A stretch of 64,000 nucleotides of DNA, taken from contig JACPMR010000012.1 in assembly GCA_016185945.1 (NCBI GenBank), forward strand, positions 90,385-154,384, read 5' to 3'. Position numbers and translations under genes: made by a program. The DNA comes from Candidatus Woesearchaeota archaeon. GTDB taxonomy: Archaea; Nanobdellota; Nanobdellia; Woesearchaeales; GW2011-AR4. Below are positions 1 through 9,724 of the stretch, one piece after another; within the stretch, counting starts at the first letter, position 1, and each line of letters starts with the position of its first letter. The notes below the pieces were generated by a model. It was not told the origin of the DNA and searched no databases. It saw only the letters and a program-made list of their open reading frames with translations.

Positions 1-2571
1 TTTTACATTTACTTGTTTCTTTATGACATCCTTCAATTTTTCAACAGCACCCATTATATTATTGTCTTTAACAGCAACAACAAGCTCTTTTAAAGGCCAT
101 CTTACTCCCATTTGTATTTTTTCCCTTATGGCAAGGGCGCTCTGCACAATGTCAGAAATTACAAGCATTGAATCTTCAAGCTCTTTCTCAATTGCTTCTT
201 CGTCATACTTTGGCCAGCTAAACAAGTGAATGCTCTCTTCTTTAATCTTGAATTCGTGCCTTAGATTTTGGTATATTCTTTCTGTTACAAAAGGCGCAAT
301 GGGCGCGAACAATTTTAAAGTTCCAAGCAAGACATTATAAATCGTATAAAGCACCACCCTTTTTTCCTCTTCGCTTCCCATTGATGCCTTGTCTCGTGTC
401 AATTGTATATAGGTTCTGCTCAGCTCTAAAAATAACTCTTCAACAGCCCAAGAAATCTCGTTTAATCTGTACCCCTCAAACATTTCGGTTACTTTTCTGA
501 TTGTTGAATTCACTTTTGATAGTATATAGCGTTCCTCAATATCATTTTCATATTTTTCCAAGCTTAGTTCGTCTGGATTTACATTTAAATTTGTAGCCAT
601 CTCTATAACGTATTTGTGCAGATTCCACAGCACCATCAAGTTCCTGTGCTTTACCTTCATGTCGTCAAAATTGTAGTTGATGTCAACTCCCGGAGATGTG
701 CCTCCTATCATGTAATACCTCAAAGTGTCTGCTCCGTACTCCATTATTACTTCCTGCGGCAAAATGTAGTTTCCAAGAGACTTGCTCATTTTTCTTCCCT
801 GTGCATCATTAATGAAACCATGCATGTAAACTGCCCTGAAAGACTCGTTGTTCATTGCTATCATTGAAGCGACAAAAAGAAGATTGAACCAGCCCCTAAT
901 CTGGTCTATGCCCTCAAGTATGAAATCAGCAGGATACAACTTGTCAAACAAGTCATTTCTTTTTGGGAAATCCAGGCAGTTCCATGATGCAGAGCCTGCA
1001 TCTAGCCATACATCCAATATGTCAGGAATCCTTTCTTTTAACCCATTGCACTTGCATTTTATTTTTACCTCATCAATCCACGGCTTGTGCAAGTCATCAG
1101 GAATCCTGCCTGCAAGCTTTTTCAATTCATCGATTGAACCGACAACAACAAAATCGTCGCATCGACTGCATTTCCATATCGGCAATGGAGTGCCCCAGTA
1201 TCTTTGCCTTGTTATTCCGTTATCCCTCAGATTTGCAAGCCAGTTGTCAAAGCTTTTTGAGCCGGCAAAATCAGGCACCCATTTTATGCTTCTGTTAATC
1301 TCCCTCATCCTGTCCTTCAAGTCCTCTATCCTGAAGAACCATTGAGTTGTTGTCCTGTAAATGACAGGGTTTTTGCATCTCCAGCAATGCGCATAGTCGT
1401 GCTCGAGTTTTGTTTCTGCAACAAGAAATCCCTTTTCCCTTATCTTTTCAGTAATCTGCTTGTCGTCCTTTTTAGCAGCCAATCCTGCAAATACGCTGCT
1501 TGTCTCGTCAAATACGCCCCTTTCCGTCAATGTGTTAAAGGGAGGGATTCCGTTTCTGTGGCCTATTTCATAATCCTCTGGGCCGCAGCCAGGAGCCATG
1601 TGCACCAAGCCACTTCCTTGACTAACATCAACATATTCCTCGCTCAGTACAACTGTATGGACTTTAGGATGCTTTTTCTTCATCCCCTTGAATTGGTGAA
1701 TTTCATTCTCAAATGGATGAACGTATTCCAAGCCGAGAAGCTTATTTCCTTTAAATTCCTCCAATATCTTGAACTCCTTATTTGCGATGCCCCTTATGAA
1801 GCTTTCTGCAAGCTCTTTTGCAACAATCCACACTTCATCTTCAACTTTTGCCTTTGCATAGTCGATGTTTGGATGGGCCATTACGCCAAGATTAAAGGGG
1901 ATTGTCCATGGGGTTGTCGTCCATATTATAAGGAACTCATTTTCCCTGCCTTTGACTGGAAATTTTACATAAATTGAAGGGTCGGTTACCTGCTCATACT
2001 CAAGTTCATGCTTTGCCAATGACGTTGAGCAGCTTGCGCACCAGTGCATTGTCTTTTCGCCTTCATACAATCTTTTGTTTTCATATGCCTTTTTTATCAG
2101 CCACCATTCTCCTTCCATAAATGTATTTTGAATTGATTGGTATGCATTGTCAAAATCCATCCAAACCCCAATCTTTCTGAAATCATTGTTCATTGCAATC
2201 ATGTTTGCTATCGCAAATTCCCTGCACTCATTGACAAAATTGGCTATGCCAAATACCGGGATTTCATCCTTGTGCTTCAAGCCAAGCTTTTTTTCAACAG
2301 CCTGCTCTGTCGGCATGCCGTGCATGTCATATCCTGCTCTGTCCCAGACATCAAACCCCCTCATTCTCTTGTATCTCAGCACGCTGTCTTTCAACGCCTT
2401 ATTCCATGCAGTGCCAAGATGGACTCTTCCTGAAGTATATGGCGGTCCGTCTAAGAAGTAGAACTTCTGCTTGCCCTTGTTTTTTTCCTTTGCCTTCTCA
2501 TAAATTCTGTTTCTCTTCCAGAACTCAAGCACTTCCGGCTCAAGTTTTGTGGCTTCGTAGTTTGGCATCAT
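1..2571 (-). CDS. ileS: Isoleucyl-tRNA synthetase, C-terminus cut by window edge
   Basis: This is the first ~857 residues of isoleucyl-tRNA synthetase, which charges tRNA-Ile in the cytoplasm using ATP. The reading frame is open to the left edge, so the C-terminal anticodon-binding part is missing. Visible motifs in order: class I signature GRVHLGTAWNKAL at residues 48-60 (HLGT replaces HIGH), editing-domain motif WTTTPWT near 215, Zn-type cysteine pairs (CWRCKN, WKCSRC), GIDQIRGWF, and KMSKS in GRKMSKSLGN near 595. The sequence resembles the archaeal/eukaryotic-type enzyme. Two adjacent in-frame ATGs (2571 and 2568) could start it. A palindromic element (2601-2765) lies immediately upstream. 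No intein is seen. Confidence 0.97.
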   Translation of the reverse strand, partial: MMPNYEATKLEPEVLEFWKRNRIYEKAKEKNKGKQKFYFLDGPPYTSGRVHLGTAWNKALKDSVLRYKRMRGFDVWDRAGYDMHGMPTEQAVEKKLGLKHKDEIPVFGIANFVNECREFAIANMIAMNNDFRKIGVWMDFDNAYQSIQNTFMEGEWWLIKKAYENKRLYEGEKTMHWCASCSTSLAKHELEYEQVTDPSIYVKFPVKGRENEFLIIWTTTPWTIPFNLGVMAHPNIDYAKAKVEDEVWIVAKELAESFIRGIANKEFKILEEFKGNKLLGLEYVHPFENEIHQFKGMKKKHPKVHTVVLSEEYVDVSQGSGLVHMAPGCGPEDYEIGHRNGIPPFNTLTERGVFDETSSVFAGLAAKKDDKQITEKIREKGFLVAETKLEHDYAHCWRCKNPVIYRTTTQWFFRIEDLKDRMREINRSIKWVPDFAGSKSFDNWLANLRDNGITRQRYWGTPLPIWKCSRCDDFVVVGSIDELKKLAGRIPDDLHKPWIDEVKIKCKCNGLKERIPDILDVWLDAGSASWNCLDFPKRNDLFDKLYPADFILEGIDQIRGWFNLLFVASMIAMNNESFRAVYMHGFINDAQGRKMSKSLGNYILPQEVIMEYGADTLRYYMIGGTSPGVDINYNFDDMKVKHRNLMVLWNLHKYVIEMATNLNVNPDELSLEKYENDIEERYILSKVNSTIRKVTEMFEGYRLNEISWAVEELFLELSRTYIQLTRDKASMGSEEEKRVVLYTIYNVLLGTLKLFAPIAPFVTERIYQNLRHEFKIKEESIHLFSWPKYDEEAIEKELEDSMLVISDIVQSALAIREKIQMGVRWPLKELVVAVKDNNIMGAVEKLKDVIKKQVNVK

Positions 2572-2600
2572 TTTCAATGAATTTCTTAATTTTTAAAAGT

Positions 2601-2765
2601 TTCAATCCGTCGTGCTTCGCACGACACTATCTTGGCGCCTCGGCATTCAGATGTGGAGGTTGCATTCCTTCGTGCTCCTCCTCGGCGCAAATTTATCGTA
2701 TTAAACATTAAAAGCGGATTACTTTCTTAACCTTGTGAAATCACAAAGTCGCTCTCGGGATTGAA
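2601..2765 (+). repeat. Palindromic intergenic element, copy A
   Basis: This is one of nine related elements in the window. The ends are a perfect 8-bp inverted repeat, TTCAATCC (2601-2608) and GGATTGAA (2758-2765). Module 1 is a hairpin, GTCGTGC-TTC-GCACGAC. Module 2 runs from GCGCC to GGCGC and contains GGAGG...CCTCC; it is nearly identical to module 2 of copies B and E. Module 3 is AAGCGGATTACTTT...AAAGTCGCTCTC, shared with copy F. It lies between the end of the coiled-coil gene and the start of ileS, and reads opposite to both. Nothing else is seen between 2572 and 2847. Confidence 0.85.
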
Positions 2766-2847
2766 GTATTTTTATCAATGTTTTTGTTTGAAATATTTTT
2801 ATTGTTGATTTTTGATTTAATATATTATCCAAATTTATAACAAGAAT

Positions 2848-3450
2848 CTAACTTTTGTTTTTAAATTTTTGTAGATTTTTAATATGCTTTTTGGTTGTTT
2901 TTAAAAATAACCTTGCCAACGATATAAAGGCATTTTTCTGCCTTTGATGGGCCGAATGCAGCTTTTCAATGTGCTTGCTGTACTTTTCCTCGATTTCCAG
3001 CTTGATGTCCAATCCTTTTGGAGATAATTTTGAATGATATGTTTTAAATTCCTCCAGCTTTGCCTTGAAGTCATTCAATTCGCCCACCATGATGCTGATA
3101 TCGGTTTCATCGCTGTACAAGAATACATTAAGCGCAGCTTTAACAGCAGAAACATCAGCTGCATTTTTTAAAATATTCAAATTGAAGTGAAGCGTATGTA
3201 GCCTGTCATTTATGCGCTTCTTGTGATTTATCTGCGAGGCAAGATTCCTCATACGCATCAACAAGCCCAAATCATGGATTTGCTCAAGATGCTCCTTGCT
3301 TACGTGCCTTGCCTCTTTTTCAAAATCATCAAAAATGTGCGAGGATTTGCTTAAGTCGAGCAGTTCTTCCCTTATTGAATACAAATCCAATTCTTTCTCT
3401 TCTTTGACTTTTAATCCGTCAATATAATTTTTAACATCATTTCCTACCAT
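2848..3450 (-). CDS. Coiled-coil protein of unknown function
   Basis: This 200-residue protein is rich in Glu, Lys and Leu and is probably mostly helical, with coiled-coil-like heptads over much of its length. No signal peptide or membrane segment is seen. I do not recognise a family. Its start overlaps the end of a 51-residue AbrB-like gene by 14 bases, so the two are translationally coupled and probably work together. The layout resembles an antitoxin-like DNA binder with a partner, but no catalytic motif is visible here, so a toxin role is only a guess. Confidence 0.75.
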   Translation of the reverse strand: MVGNDVKNYIDGLKVKEEKELDLYSIREELLDLSKSSHIFDDFEKEARHVSKEHLEQIHDLGLLMRMRNLASQINHKKRINDRLHTLHFNLNILKNAADVSAVKAALNVFLYSDETDISIMVGELNDFKAKLEEFKTYHSKLSPKGLDIKLEIEEKYSKHIEKLHSAHQRQKNAFISLARLFLKTTKKHIKNLQKFKNKS

Positions 3451-3592
3451 CTTTTTTTGCCTTTTCTATTGTGACCCTGACTATCTCGTTTTCTTTCAGG
3501 TTGAGAATTTTAATCACTTCAAGGGGTATGTTTACCCCCAAGCTGGTGCCTGTTTTCCTTATGTACCTTACAAATTCTTCCTTTCTATCCAT
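3437..3592 (-). CDS. Small AbrB/MazE-like swapped-hairpin protein
   Basis: This 51-residue protein begins MDRKEEFVRYIRKTGTSLGV and continues with NIPLEVIKILNLKENEIVRV. The pattern (K-x-G-x-S-x-x-V-x-IP, then L-x-L-x-x-x-x-x-V) is that of SpoVT/AbrB swapped-hairpin DNA-binding domains, as in MazE antitoxins and archaeal regulators. The ATG is about 35 bases from a clear TATA box (TTTATATA, minus strand, 3623-3630), giving a very short leader. It overlaps the coiled-coil gene downstream. It probably autoregulates the pair, which is inference from the family. A direct repeat of ATAAGATTAA (3591-3610) lies at the start region and could be its operator. Confidence 0.75.
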   Translation of the reverse strand: MDRKEEFVRYIRKTGTSLGVNIPLEVIKILNLKENEIVRVTIEKAKKDGRK

Positions 3593-3621
3593 AAGATTAA
3601 ATAAGATTAAATAATATAGGA

Positions 3622-3642
3622 GTATATAAAGGTTGCGGTTTT
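3622..3642 (-). promoter_or_regulatory. BRE/TATA promoter of AbrB-like operon
   Basis: On the minus strand this reads ACCGCAACCTTTATATAC with an A-run before it: a B-recognition element followed by a TATA box, about 35 bases before the AbrB-like start codon. The same 21 bases occur at 17804-17824 before the UPF0175 antitoxin gene, and a close variant (ACCGAAACATTTATAA) lies before vapB near 45230. Confidence 0.75.
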
Positions 3643-3688
3643 AATGAGGACTAATTTAAGAGTTTACACGAATGATTGGACTTAAAAT

Positions 3689-4483
3689 TCAAAATTCCTT
3701 AGCAAGTTTTATTCTTTCGGAAGCAGGGTTTACAATGGAGTAAGCGGCAAGAATACTGTCATAAACATGCCTTAACGCTTCTTTTAGTTCCCGCCTAACA
3801 GCCATTTGAAATGCAGTAGTTAAATGTATGTGAGCCCTCATCGGCTGGCGATTAAATAAATAAAATATTCCAAGCTTGACGCCTTTGTCCAAACTGTCGG
3901 GACGTTTTTCTAGCTGGGTTATGCCATCTTCGCTTAAAGGTTTGTGTAGTAGTTCTGTAGTTAAGTACCAATAATGAGATAGCACGGCTTTGAGTGCATT
4001 AGATATATGGACAAATCCTTTGTTGTTTTCCTCAATCCACTGCATTAAAAATCCGTAAGGATTTTGTTTTGCTTCTACCAATAATTCAAGTTCCCTTTTT
4101 ACTGCGGTTGCTACTCTAATGTACCTGCTCAACGATTCATCATAAATGCCTCTAGCAGGGGATTCGTCATCTTCTGCTTTTTTTTGGGATAAAATATTGT
4201 CTCTTTTTGTAAGACCACTATACCTGCCTTTAGCCTTGAAAGTATTTGCTTCACTGGTGCCAGAAATTCCTTGAAGTCCGTCTAGGTACCCATTGTAGAA
4301 ATCTAAATAAGAAGTTAATCTGCTGTCGCTTGGCAAAGAAGCGACTAAGCCTTCAATCTCAGTAGACGCCCTTACTACTGGTTGTAATCTACCAAAATCA
4401 CCGCTATCTATTCTATCAGTAATTTTTAAGCTAAACAATAAAGTTTCTAGATTACCCATTATTTTTTGAAGAACATATATCAT
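3689..4483 (-). CDS. Hypothetical cytoplasmic protein
   Basis: The frame encodes 264 residues with no recognisable domain. It is mostly helical, lacks a signal peptide or membrane segment, and ends with a helical region (QPMRAHIHLTTAFQMAVRRE) that suggests a helical-repeat fold. A TATA-like TTAAAATATG (4481-4490) lies about 27 bases before an internal Met (position 4459, MGNLETLL), so a start eight residues downstream, giving a leaderless mRNA, is likelier than the first Met. It stands alone between the AbrB-like operon and polB, on the same strand. Confidence 0.6.
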   Translation of the reverse strand: MIYVLQKIMGNLETLLFSLKITDRIDSGDFGRLQPVVRASTEIEGLVASLPSDSRLTSYLDFYNGYLDGLQGISGTSEANTFKAKGRYSGLTKRDNILSQKKAEDDESPARGIYDESLSRYIRVATAVKRELELLVEAKQNPYGFLMQWIEENNKGFVHISNALKAVLSHYWYLTTELLHKPLSEDGITQLEKRPDSLDKGVKLGIFYLFNRQPMRAHIHLTTAFQMAVRRELKEALRHVYDSILAAYSIVNPASERIKLAKEF

Positions 4484-4523
4484 ATTTTAAATCTTTCTTT
4501 TTTAATCACTTAATAGTAACTAT

Positions 4524-6983
4524 CTAGAAAAACCCTTCCAGCTTTGTCTGCTCCTTTATCTCGAGCAAATCCTCTTTTGTGTAGCCGAGAACATTAAATA
4601 TCCTTTCAACTGCTGGCACCACTTGGTTGTTTATGTAGTAGTCAGCGTCGTACTCCCCTTCCTTGATTTCTTCAGGCAGCTTGGAGCGGTTCCTTATTAT
4701 GTCATTCCCTTGAGTTACTACATACTTTATGATCGAGCCTGGGCCAATCGGCTTGCCCTTGTTTATCAATCGCTGGGCAACAGCAACATGAGGGCCTTTT
4801 GCAGCATAGTCGAGTATCTCTTTCTGGAGCTGTGTGTGTATCACTACCTTCTCCATTGGTATCCTCTTGTTTTTCAAGTCATTGATGACACTCTTTACAT
4901 ATTCCAGTGCCTTTTTCGTGTCATGCTCCCTTAAAACTATGTCCAAAACCTCTTCTTGGGCATCCTTTGCAATCAAAGACCAGTTTCTTCTTACTGTTTC
5001 AAAGCCCCTTATTTTCAATGTTCCAAGCTCTGACAGCATAGCATATTTTTTCTTCGCTCCTGCAGGGCTCATCTTTGCGGAAACAAAAATTCCTGCAGGA
5101 TAAAACCCTTCATACTCGAGCTCCATTAAGCCGGGCAGCTCGCTGTTTACCGATTCAGCGAATTCTACCGCGCTTTTCTTGGACTTGCCGTCAAGCGTCA
5201 AAAAAACAGAATCTGTGTCGCTATACAGAACAAAAAACCCTTCTTTTTGAGCTTTGTCTATCACTTTGTGGATGTAATGTCTTCCCCATGCTGTTATGCT
5301 TCTTGCGCATTCAATCGAGTACCACCTTGCTCCAAAAAATCCCAAATAGCCATAGTAGGAATTTGCCAGCAGCTTCAGGCTGTTCTGCCTTGCGTCAAGG
5401 AATGCAAATTTCTCATCTTGTTCTTCCTTTATTATCTCCTTTATTCGCATTCTTCTGGTGATTATGTCTTCCAGCAATATGGGAATGAAGCCCTTCCTTT
5501 TCGTGCAGAACCAGTGCCTTTCATTTTCATCTATTGGAGTGATTTTTGCAATGTTTTCACAGCATGCGCAATTTATGGTGTCAGGCCCTATGTTGTGCGA
5601 GCTTAATATCGTGGGGTACAAGCTCCTGAAGTCAAAAACAGCAATATCCTTGTATAAGCCGGGCTTCGGCTCGTAGACAAAAGCTCCTTGGTATGTGCTT
5701 GCTCTTCTCTGCTGCACTTCATCATGGCTTGGCTTGTTTGGCGCAATCTCATTGAATTGGGGAGCCTGCCTTATCATGTACCACTCCACAAGCTGGGAGA
5801 AGCCCATCCTGTTGACATCGTAGATTGGAATGCCGACTATCTTTACCATCTCTATCAATGTGGGGAGCATCTTGACAGACAAGTTATATGTCAGGATTGA
5901 GTCATTCAGGTTGTATTCGCAATACTTTTCAAGATTGTCATGGCTGTTGTCCCATATGTCCGGCAGCTCTGCCAAAGAGACATCGTGCTTTTTCTCGTCA
6001 AGAAGCTCTGAGGCAACTGCATTCAGGTCATAAGAATATGTCTCCAAAGTGCCGCCGATGACCTTCTTGATGAATTTGAAGATGTCAAGATGTGTTATGC
6101 CATTTACTGAAACAGCAGATTCCCTTGCGCTCTTTACCTTAATTTCAGAATAATCCCAGCCAATGTCGAGCTTGATATTGTGCTTGTCAGCCCTTGTCTT
6201 TATGTAGGGCAGGTCAAAGCCGTCGGAGAAGTATCCAGTCAGAATGTCGGGCTTGTAGCTTTCGATTGTTTCCTTGAATTTTTCAATCAGTTCAGATTCG
6301 TTTTCTACAAACTCTATGTAGTCTAGATTTGTGCTGAATTTTTTCCATACAAAAACCTTTTTGAAATTCTCCCCATAGAAGGAAAGCATTATGATTGGGT
6401 TTTTCTCAGCGTCAATCGAGAAGTCAAACGGGCTGTACGTCTCGATGTCGAATGCAAGCACTCTTGGATTGTGAAGCGTGTCGGTACTAACCTGCCCTAT
6501 GTTTTCTGCCTTGAGAACAGGCACTCTTGACTTCTGGCTTGCAAACTCGCCTATGGCTTGATGCAGAACAAGGGGGGTTATGCCTCTGTCAATCAAGTAC
6601 CGCCTGACAAAAGGTATGTCATACTCATGTGTTGAGTTTACAATGCCCCAGTCCTTTACAATTTCCCTTATTTTTGGCACGCTGCTTGGAAGGTTTGTAT
6701 AAACCTTTATGGCAAAAACCTCTTTTCCCAAGAATTTCTTTATTACGGATTCTGTTCTTATAACAAAAGAAACCTCATTTTCTTCTTCTATTCTGAGCTT
6801 TTCCAGCTTCTCGCTTATGTTAATGCTGTCTTTTGGAATCACATAAAAATAAGGCGCAAAGCTTTCGTCAAGCACGCAAATCTGTGTGCCATCTGCTGTT
6901 TTTCCGTACAGGTTTATTACTGCCTTTCCTCCTGCCACCTTGTAAGCAGCATCCAATGGAAAGAACTGGATTGTCTCAGCCAT
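4524..6983 (-). CDS. polB: DNA polymerase, family B
   Basis: This is an 819-residue replicative-type family B polymerase with 3'-5' proofreading. Exonuclease motifs are present: Exo I AFDIETYSP near 178, Exo II TGYFSDGFDLPYI near 250, Exo III YCEYNLNDSILTY near 360. So are the polymerase motifs: A DFRSLYPTIL near 450, B KLLANSYYGYLGFFGARW near 540, C YSDTDSVFL near 590. No intein interrupts them. The frame could start at 7082, but the TATA box TTTTATATA (7007-7015, minus strand) lies within that extension and about 27 bases before the Met at 6983 (MAETIQFFPLDAAYKV), so the shorter start is chosen. It is divergent from the surface-protein gene. Confidence 0.96.
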   Translation of the reverse strand: MAETIQFFPLDAAYKVAGGKAVINLYGKTADGTQICVLDESFAPYFYVIPKDSINISEKLEKLRIEEENEVSFVIRTESVIKKFLGKEVFAIKVYTNLPSSVPKIREIVKDWGIVNSTHEYDIPFVRRYLIDRGITPLVLHQAIGEFASQKSRVPVLKAENIGQVSTDTLHNPRVLAFDIETYSPFDFSIDAEKNPIIMLSFYGENFKKVFVWKKFSTNLDYIEFVENESELIEKFKETIESYKPDILTGYFSDGFDLPYIKTRADKHNIKLDIGWDYSEIKVKSARESAVSVNGITHLDIFKFIKKVIGGTLETYSYDLNAVASELLDEKKHDVSLAELPDIWDNSHDNLEKYCEYNLNDSILTYNLSVKMLPTLIEMVKIVGIPIYDVNRMGFSQLVEWYMIRQAPQFNEIAPNKPSHDEVQQRRASTYQGAFVYEPKPGLYKDIAVFDFRSLYPTILSSHNIGPDTINCACCENIAKITPIDENERHWFCTKRKGFIPILLEDIITRRMRIKEIIKEEQDEKFAFLDARQNSLKLLANSYYGYLGFFGARWYSIECARSITAWGRHYIHKVIDKAQKEGFFVLYSDTDSVFLTLDGKSKKSAVEFAESVNSELPGLMELEYEGFYPAGIFVSAKMSPAGAKKKYAMLSELGTLKIRGFETVRRNWSLIAKDAQEEVLDIVLREHDTKKALEYVKSVINDLKNKRIPMEKVVIHTQLQKEILDYAAKGPHVAVAQRLINKGKPIGPGSIIKYVVTQGNDIIRNRSKLPEEIKEGEYDADYYINNQVVPAVERIFNVLGYTKEDLLEIKEQTKLEGFF

Positions 6984-7006
6984 ATAGACGAGAAAAGGTT
7001 TTGCAG

Positions 7007-7055
7007 TATATAAAAGTGTTGGTTGCTGTCGAGATAAAGGAAAATTTTTTATAAT
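7007..7055. promoter_or_regulatory. Divergent promoters, polB and surface protein
   Basis: The minus-strand TATA TTTTATATA (7007-7015) serves polB. The plus-strand T-rich TATA (TTTTTTATAAT, 7045-7055) lies about 27 bases before the ATG of the surface-protein gene. Both genes would be transcribed as nearly leaderless mRNAs. Confidence 0.6.
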
Positions 7056-7076
7056 TATGCTGATTGATTTGCATTT

Positions 7077-9701
7077 ATGCATAAAGGGGTGGTAGTTTTT
7101 TGGATTTTCATAGTTACGATACCCCTAGCTTTTTCCATCTCAATAAAAGAACTGATATCAAGGTACACTTTTTCTACCACTACAGCACAGATGAATGTCA
7201 CAAACCACACAGATTTTATGGTTGATAAGGATAATAATGAAGCTAATGACACACTTGTTTTTGAACTTACAACAAACAATACAGCAGGCACTTTTGTTTT
7301 TGTAATTAATTTGTTTGATAAGGACAGCACATCAGTCAATGAAACAAACAAAACATTAAGCTTCGGGATAAATAAAATTAACATCACTTTCAGCTCCCAC
7401 CTCCTTGACCAAAACCAGTTTAACTATTCAATCAAAATCTACAATGCAAGCCGCAGCCTGAAATACCGGAAAGACAAAATTTTGACGAATTTTTACTCAA
7501 ATTACGAGGAGGGCTTTAGGATACTTGCCGTCAATGACTCAAGAATAAACAAAACCTTGAGGGTAAATGTATCTGCAAATTCGCCGGATAACAAGACACA
7601 TGTAACTACCTTGTTTTTATCTTATAGCAATTCAATAATTTTCTCAAAGGCAAGCAAAAAATACAAAGTCGGAATCAATTATTTAATTTTTAACTTTGAC
7701 AATGAAACAATTAAAAATACGCATTATATCGGCAATTTTAACATATCTTCAATTAAGATAGGGACAAAGACAATAAAAACAAATTTTACAACTGCATTTT
7801 ACGATTTCAAGGATTTTGGTGTGACTTCTTACATTTATAATTTTACTGACAACGGAACCGACACCGATAATAATGGCAAATTTGATTTCTTGGAGATAAA
7901 TACAAGCACACAGATTTTAAAAACTGATGATTATACGCTTGCAATCTCTTTGTATGACTTATTTGACAATTTGGTTGAAATAAAGAATTTATCAATTTAT
8001 TTGAACGTTGGGAAAAATATTGTGCCAGTCAAAATTAATGGCTCGAAGATATATGACAAAAAGATTAATGGCCCCTACATGTTAAAATCCGTGGAGCTTT
8101 ATGACAGCATAGCACTTGTTGATGGAATAAAAAACGCTTACACGACTTCAAGCTATAATTTTAATGATTTTGACAAGCCGGATTTGCCTGACTTGAAAGT
8201 GAATATATCGGCATCCAGTTTACACCGCTACGGAATAGGAAATGTAACGATAAATATAACAATAAAAAATATAGGGTACAAGCATGCTTTTGATGTTTTT
8301 GCCGACATATTCGACAATAAAACGCTTTCCATAAGCAACAAATCAAGCGCCCTTGCGCCAAATTCGCAAATTTTATACCAGTTTAATTTTACTGACTTTT
8401 CGGACTTTGAGATAAATGCCATTGCTGACTTGAATGATTTTGTCGAGGAATTGAATGAAAGCAACAACGCAGAAAAAGCCTCAATCAAGTTGAATAAGCA
8501 CCCCATTTTGTCATCCGTAAACAACTTGACATTAAATGAAACAGACAAGATTTCAATAAACTTATCTGCTGTTGACCCTAATGGCGACAATCTGTCTTTT
8601 TCAATAAATCTTTCCAAATTTTCCAACGAATCCAACAAATTCCAGTGGAACACGACAGTTACCGACAGCGGAAAATATTTTTTGATGGCAACTGCATCTG
8701 ACGGCTATCTTAATGACTCAAAAATTTTTATAGTGACAGTTCTTGACTTACAAGAAAAAGACACTGACAATGATGGAATAGACGATGATATTGACGAGCT
8801 TATAGGCAATGAAAGCCATGTCAATACAAGCACATTGAACCTGGGCATACTTATAGGCAATTCAAGAAACCTTTCAAAGAGGTTCAACGGCAAGATGAAC
8901 GTGAGGTTTATGGATGGGAATTTTACAATAGCGGATTTTGACTTCAATTTTTCCAGATACAAGCTAAACTTAACAAACATAACTATAAACAAGCAAGGAA
9001 TAAACGCTACTGGCTCTTTGTTTGCCAAAGGACTCAAAATGCCCGAGGGCGTTACGAAAACATTGTATGTTGACAAGGTTAATGCTTCAATCAACGGGCT
9101 GTGCATCAAGGAAGAGGAAATCTTGTCCATAAATGATATCAGCGACAATTGCAATTCAAACAATGAATTCAAGATAGAATGCGATGGCACAGCCCAAAAT
9201 CCTTATACATGCACTTATAATTCAACCTCCAATAAATATAAAATTGAGGGATTGAAGCATTCTGGAATTATGCAAATAAGCTATGCAAAGCCGTTGTCAG
9301 AATCAACTAGCACTACAACATCATCTGGCACTTCAAGTTCAGGCGGCGGAGGCGGCATTTTCTGCGCTTCTGATTGGCAATGTACTCAATGGACAGGATG
9401 CGTTGATGGCTTTCAAAACAGGAAATGCTCTGATATAAGCCAATGCGCTTTTCCTGCAAACAAACCGTCAGAAACACAGCAATGTGAAATTTTTGAATCT
9501 GGGTTGGTAAATGTGATTAAGCAGATAGAATATGCCAGAAAAACAATAAGTAGGGTAACACAAAAAACACAAACCTCTGGAATTACCGGACAGGCTATTA
9601 AAGAACAATATCAAAAAAATTCTGGAATTTTAATTGTTTTTATCGAGATTTTTGTTTTTGTCGGCTCTTATCTCTTGATAAAAAGCAAATTCTTTAAATA
9701 A
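7077..9701 (+). CDS. Large membrane-anchored surface glycoprotein
   Basis: This 874-residue protein has an N-terminal signal peptide (MHKGVVVFWIFIVTIPLAFS) and a single C-terminal membrane helix followed by a short basic tail, so most of it is outside the cell. The ectodomain is beta-rich and packed with N-x-S/T sequons. It contains a CARDB-like domain (from about residue 365), a calcium-type acidic repeat DTDNDGIDDDIDE, a Ser/Thr/Gly-rich linker and a cysteine-rich thrombospondin-1-like stretch (CASDWQCTQWTGC). GITGQAI precedes the membrane helix. It may be a cell-envelope or adhesion protein; the specific role is unknown. It is a single-gene unit. Confidence 0.85.
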   Translation: MHKGVVVFWIFIVTIPLAFSISIKELISRYTFSTTTAQMNVTNHTDFMVDKDNNEANDTLVFELTTNNTAGTFVFVINLFDKDSTSVNETNKTLSFGINKINITFSSHLLDQNQFNYSIKIYNASRSLKYRKDKILTNFYSNYEEGFRILAVNDSRINKTLRVNVSANSPDNKTHVTTLFLSYSNSIIFSKASKKYKVGINYLIFNFDNETIKNTHYIGNFNISSIKIGTKTIKTNFTTAFYDFKDFGVTSYIYNFTDNGTDTDNNGKFDFLEINTSTQILKTDDYTLAISLYDLFDNLVEIKNLSIYLNVGKNIVPVKINGSKIYDKKINGPYMLKSVELYDSIALVDGIKNAYTTSSYNFNDFDKPDLPDLKVNISASSLHRYGIGNVTINITIKNIGYKHAFDVFADIFDNKTLSISNKSSALAPNSQILYQFNFTDFSDFEINAIADLNDFVEELNESNNAEKASIKLNKHPILSSVNNLTLNETDKISINLSAVDPNGDNLSFSINLSKFSNESNKFQWNTTVTDSGKYFLMATASDGYLNDSKIFIVTVLDLQEKDTDNDGIDDDIDELIGNESHVNTSTLNLGILIGNSRNLSKRFNGKMNVRFMDGNFTIADFDFNFSRYKLNLTNITINKQGINATGSLFAKGLKMPEGVTKTLYVDKVNASINGLCIKEEEILSINDISDNCNSNNEFKIECDGTAQNPYTCTYNSTSNKYKIEGLKHSGIMQISYAKPLSESTSTTTSSGTSSSGGGGGIFCASDWQCTQWTGCVDGFQNRKCSDISQCAFPANKPSETQQCEIFESGLVNVIKQIEYARKTISRVTQKTQTSGITGQAIKEQYQKNSGILIVFIEIFVFVGSYLLIKSKFFK

Positions 9702-9724
9702 ACACTTTGTCTTATACTTTTGTC

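Noticed and set aside
848..1977. Long plus-strand open frames opposite ileS
   Set aside because: They mirror the strongly supported IleS frame on the minus strand and show no protein-like motifs.
4524..6983. Intein in DNA polymerase
   Set aside because: Motifs A, B and C are uninterrupted and the length is normal for the family.
6984..7082. 33-residue N-terminal extension of DNA polymerase
   Set aside because: It spans the TATA box of the gene and does not look like the family N-terminus; the Met at 6983 fits a leaderless start.
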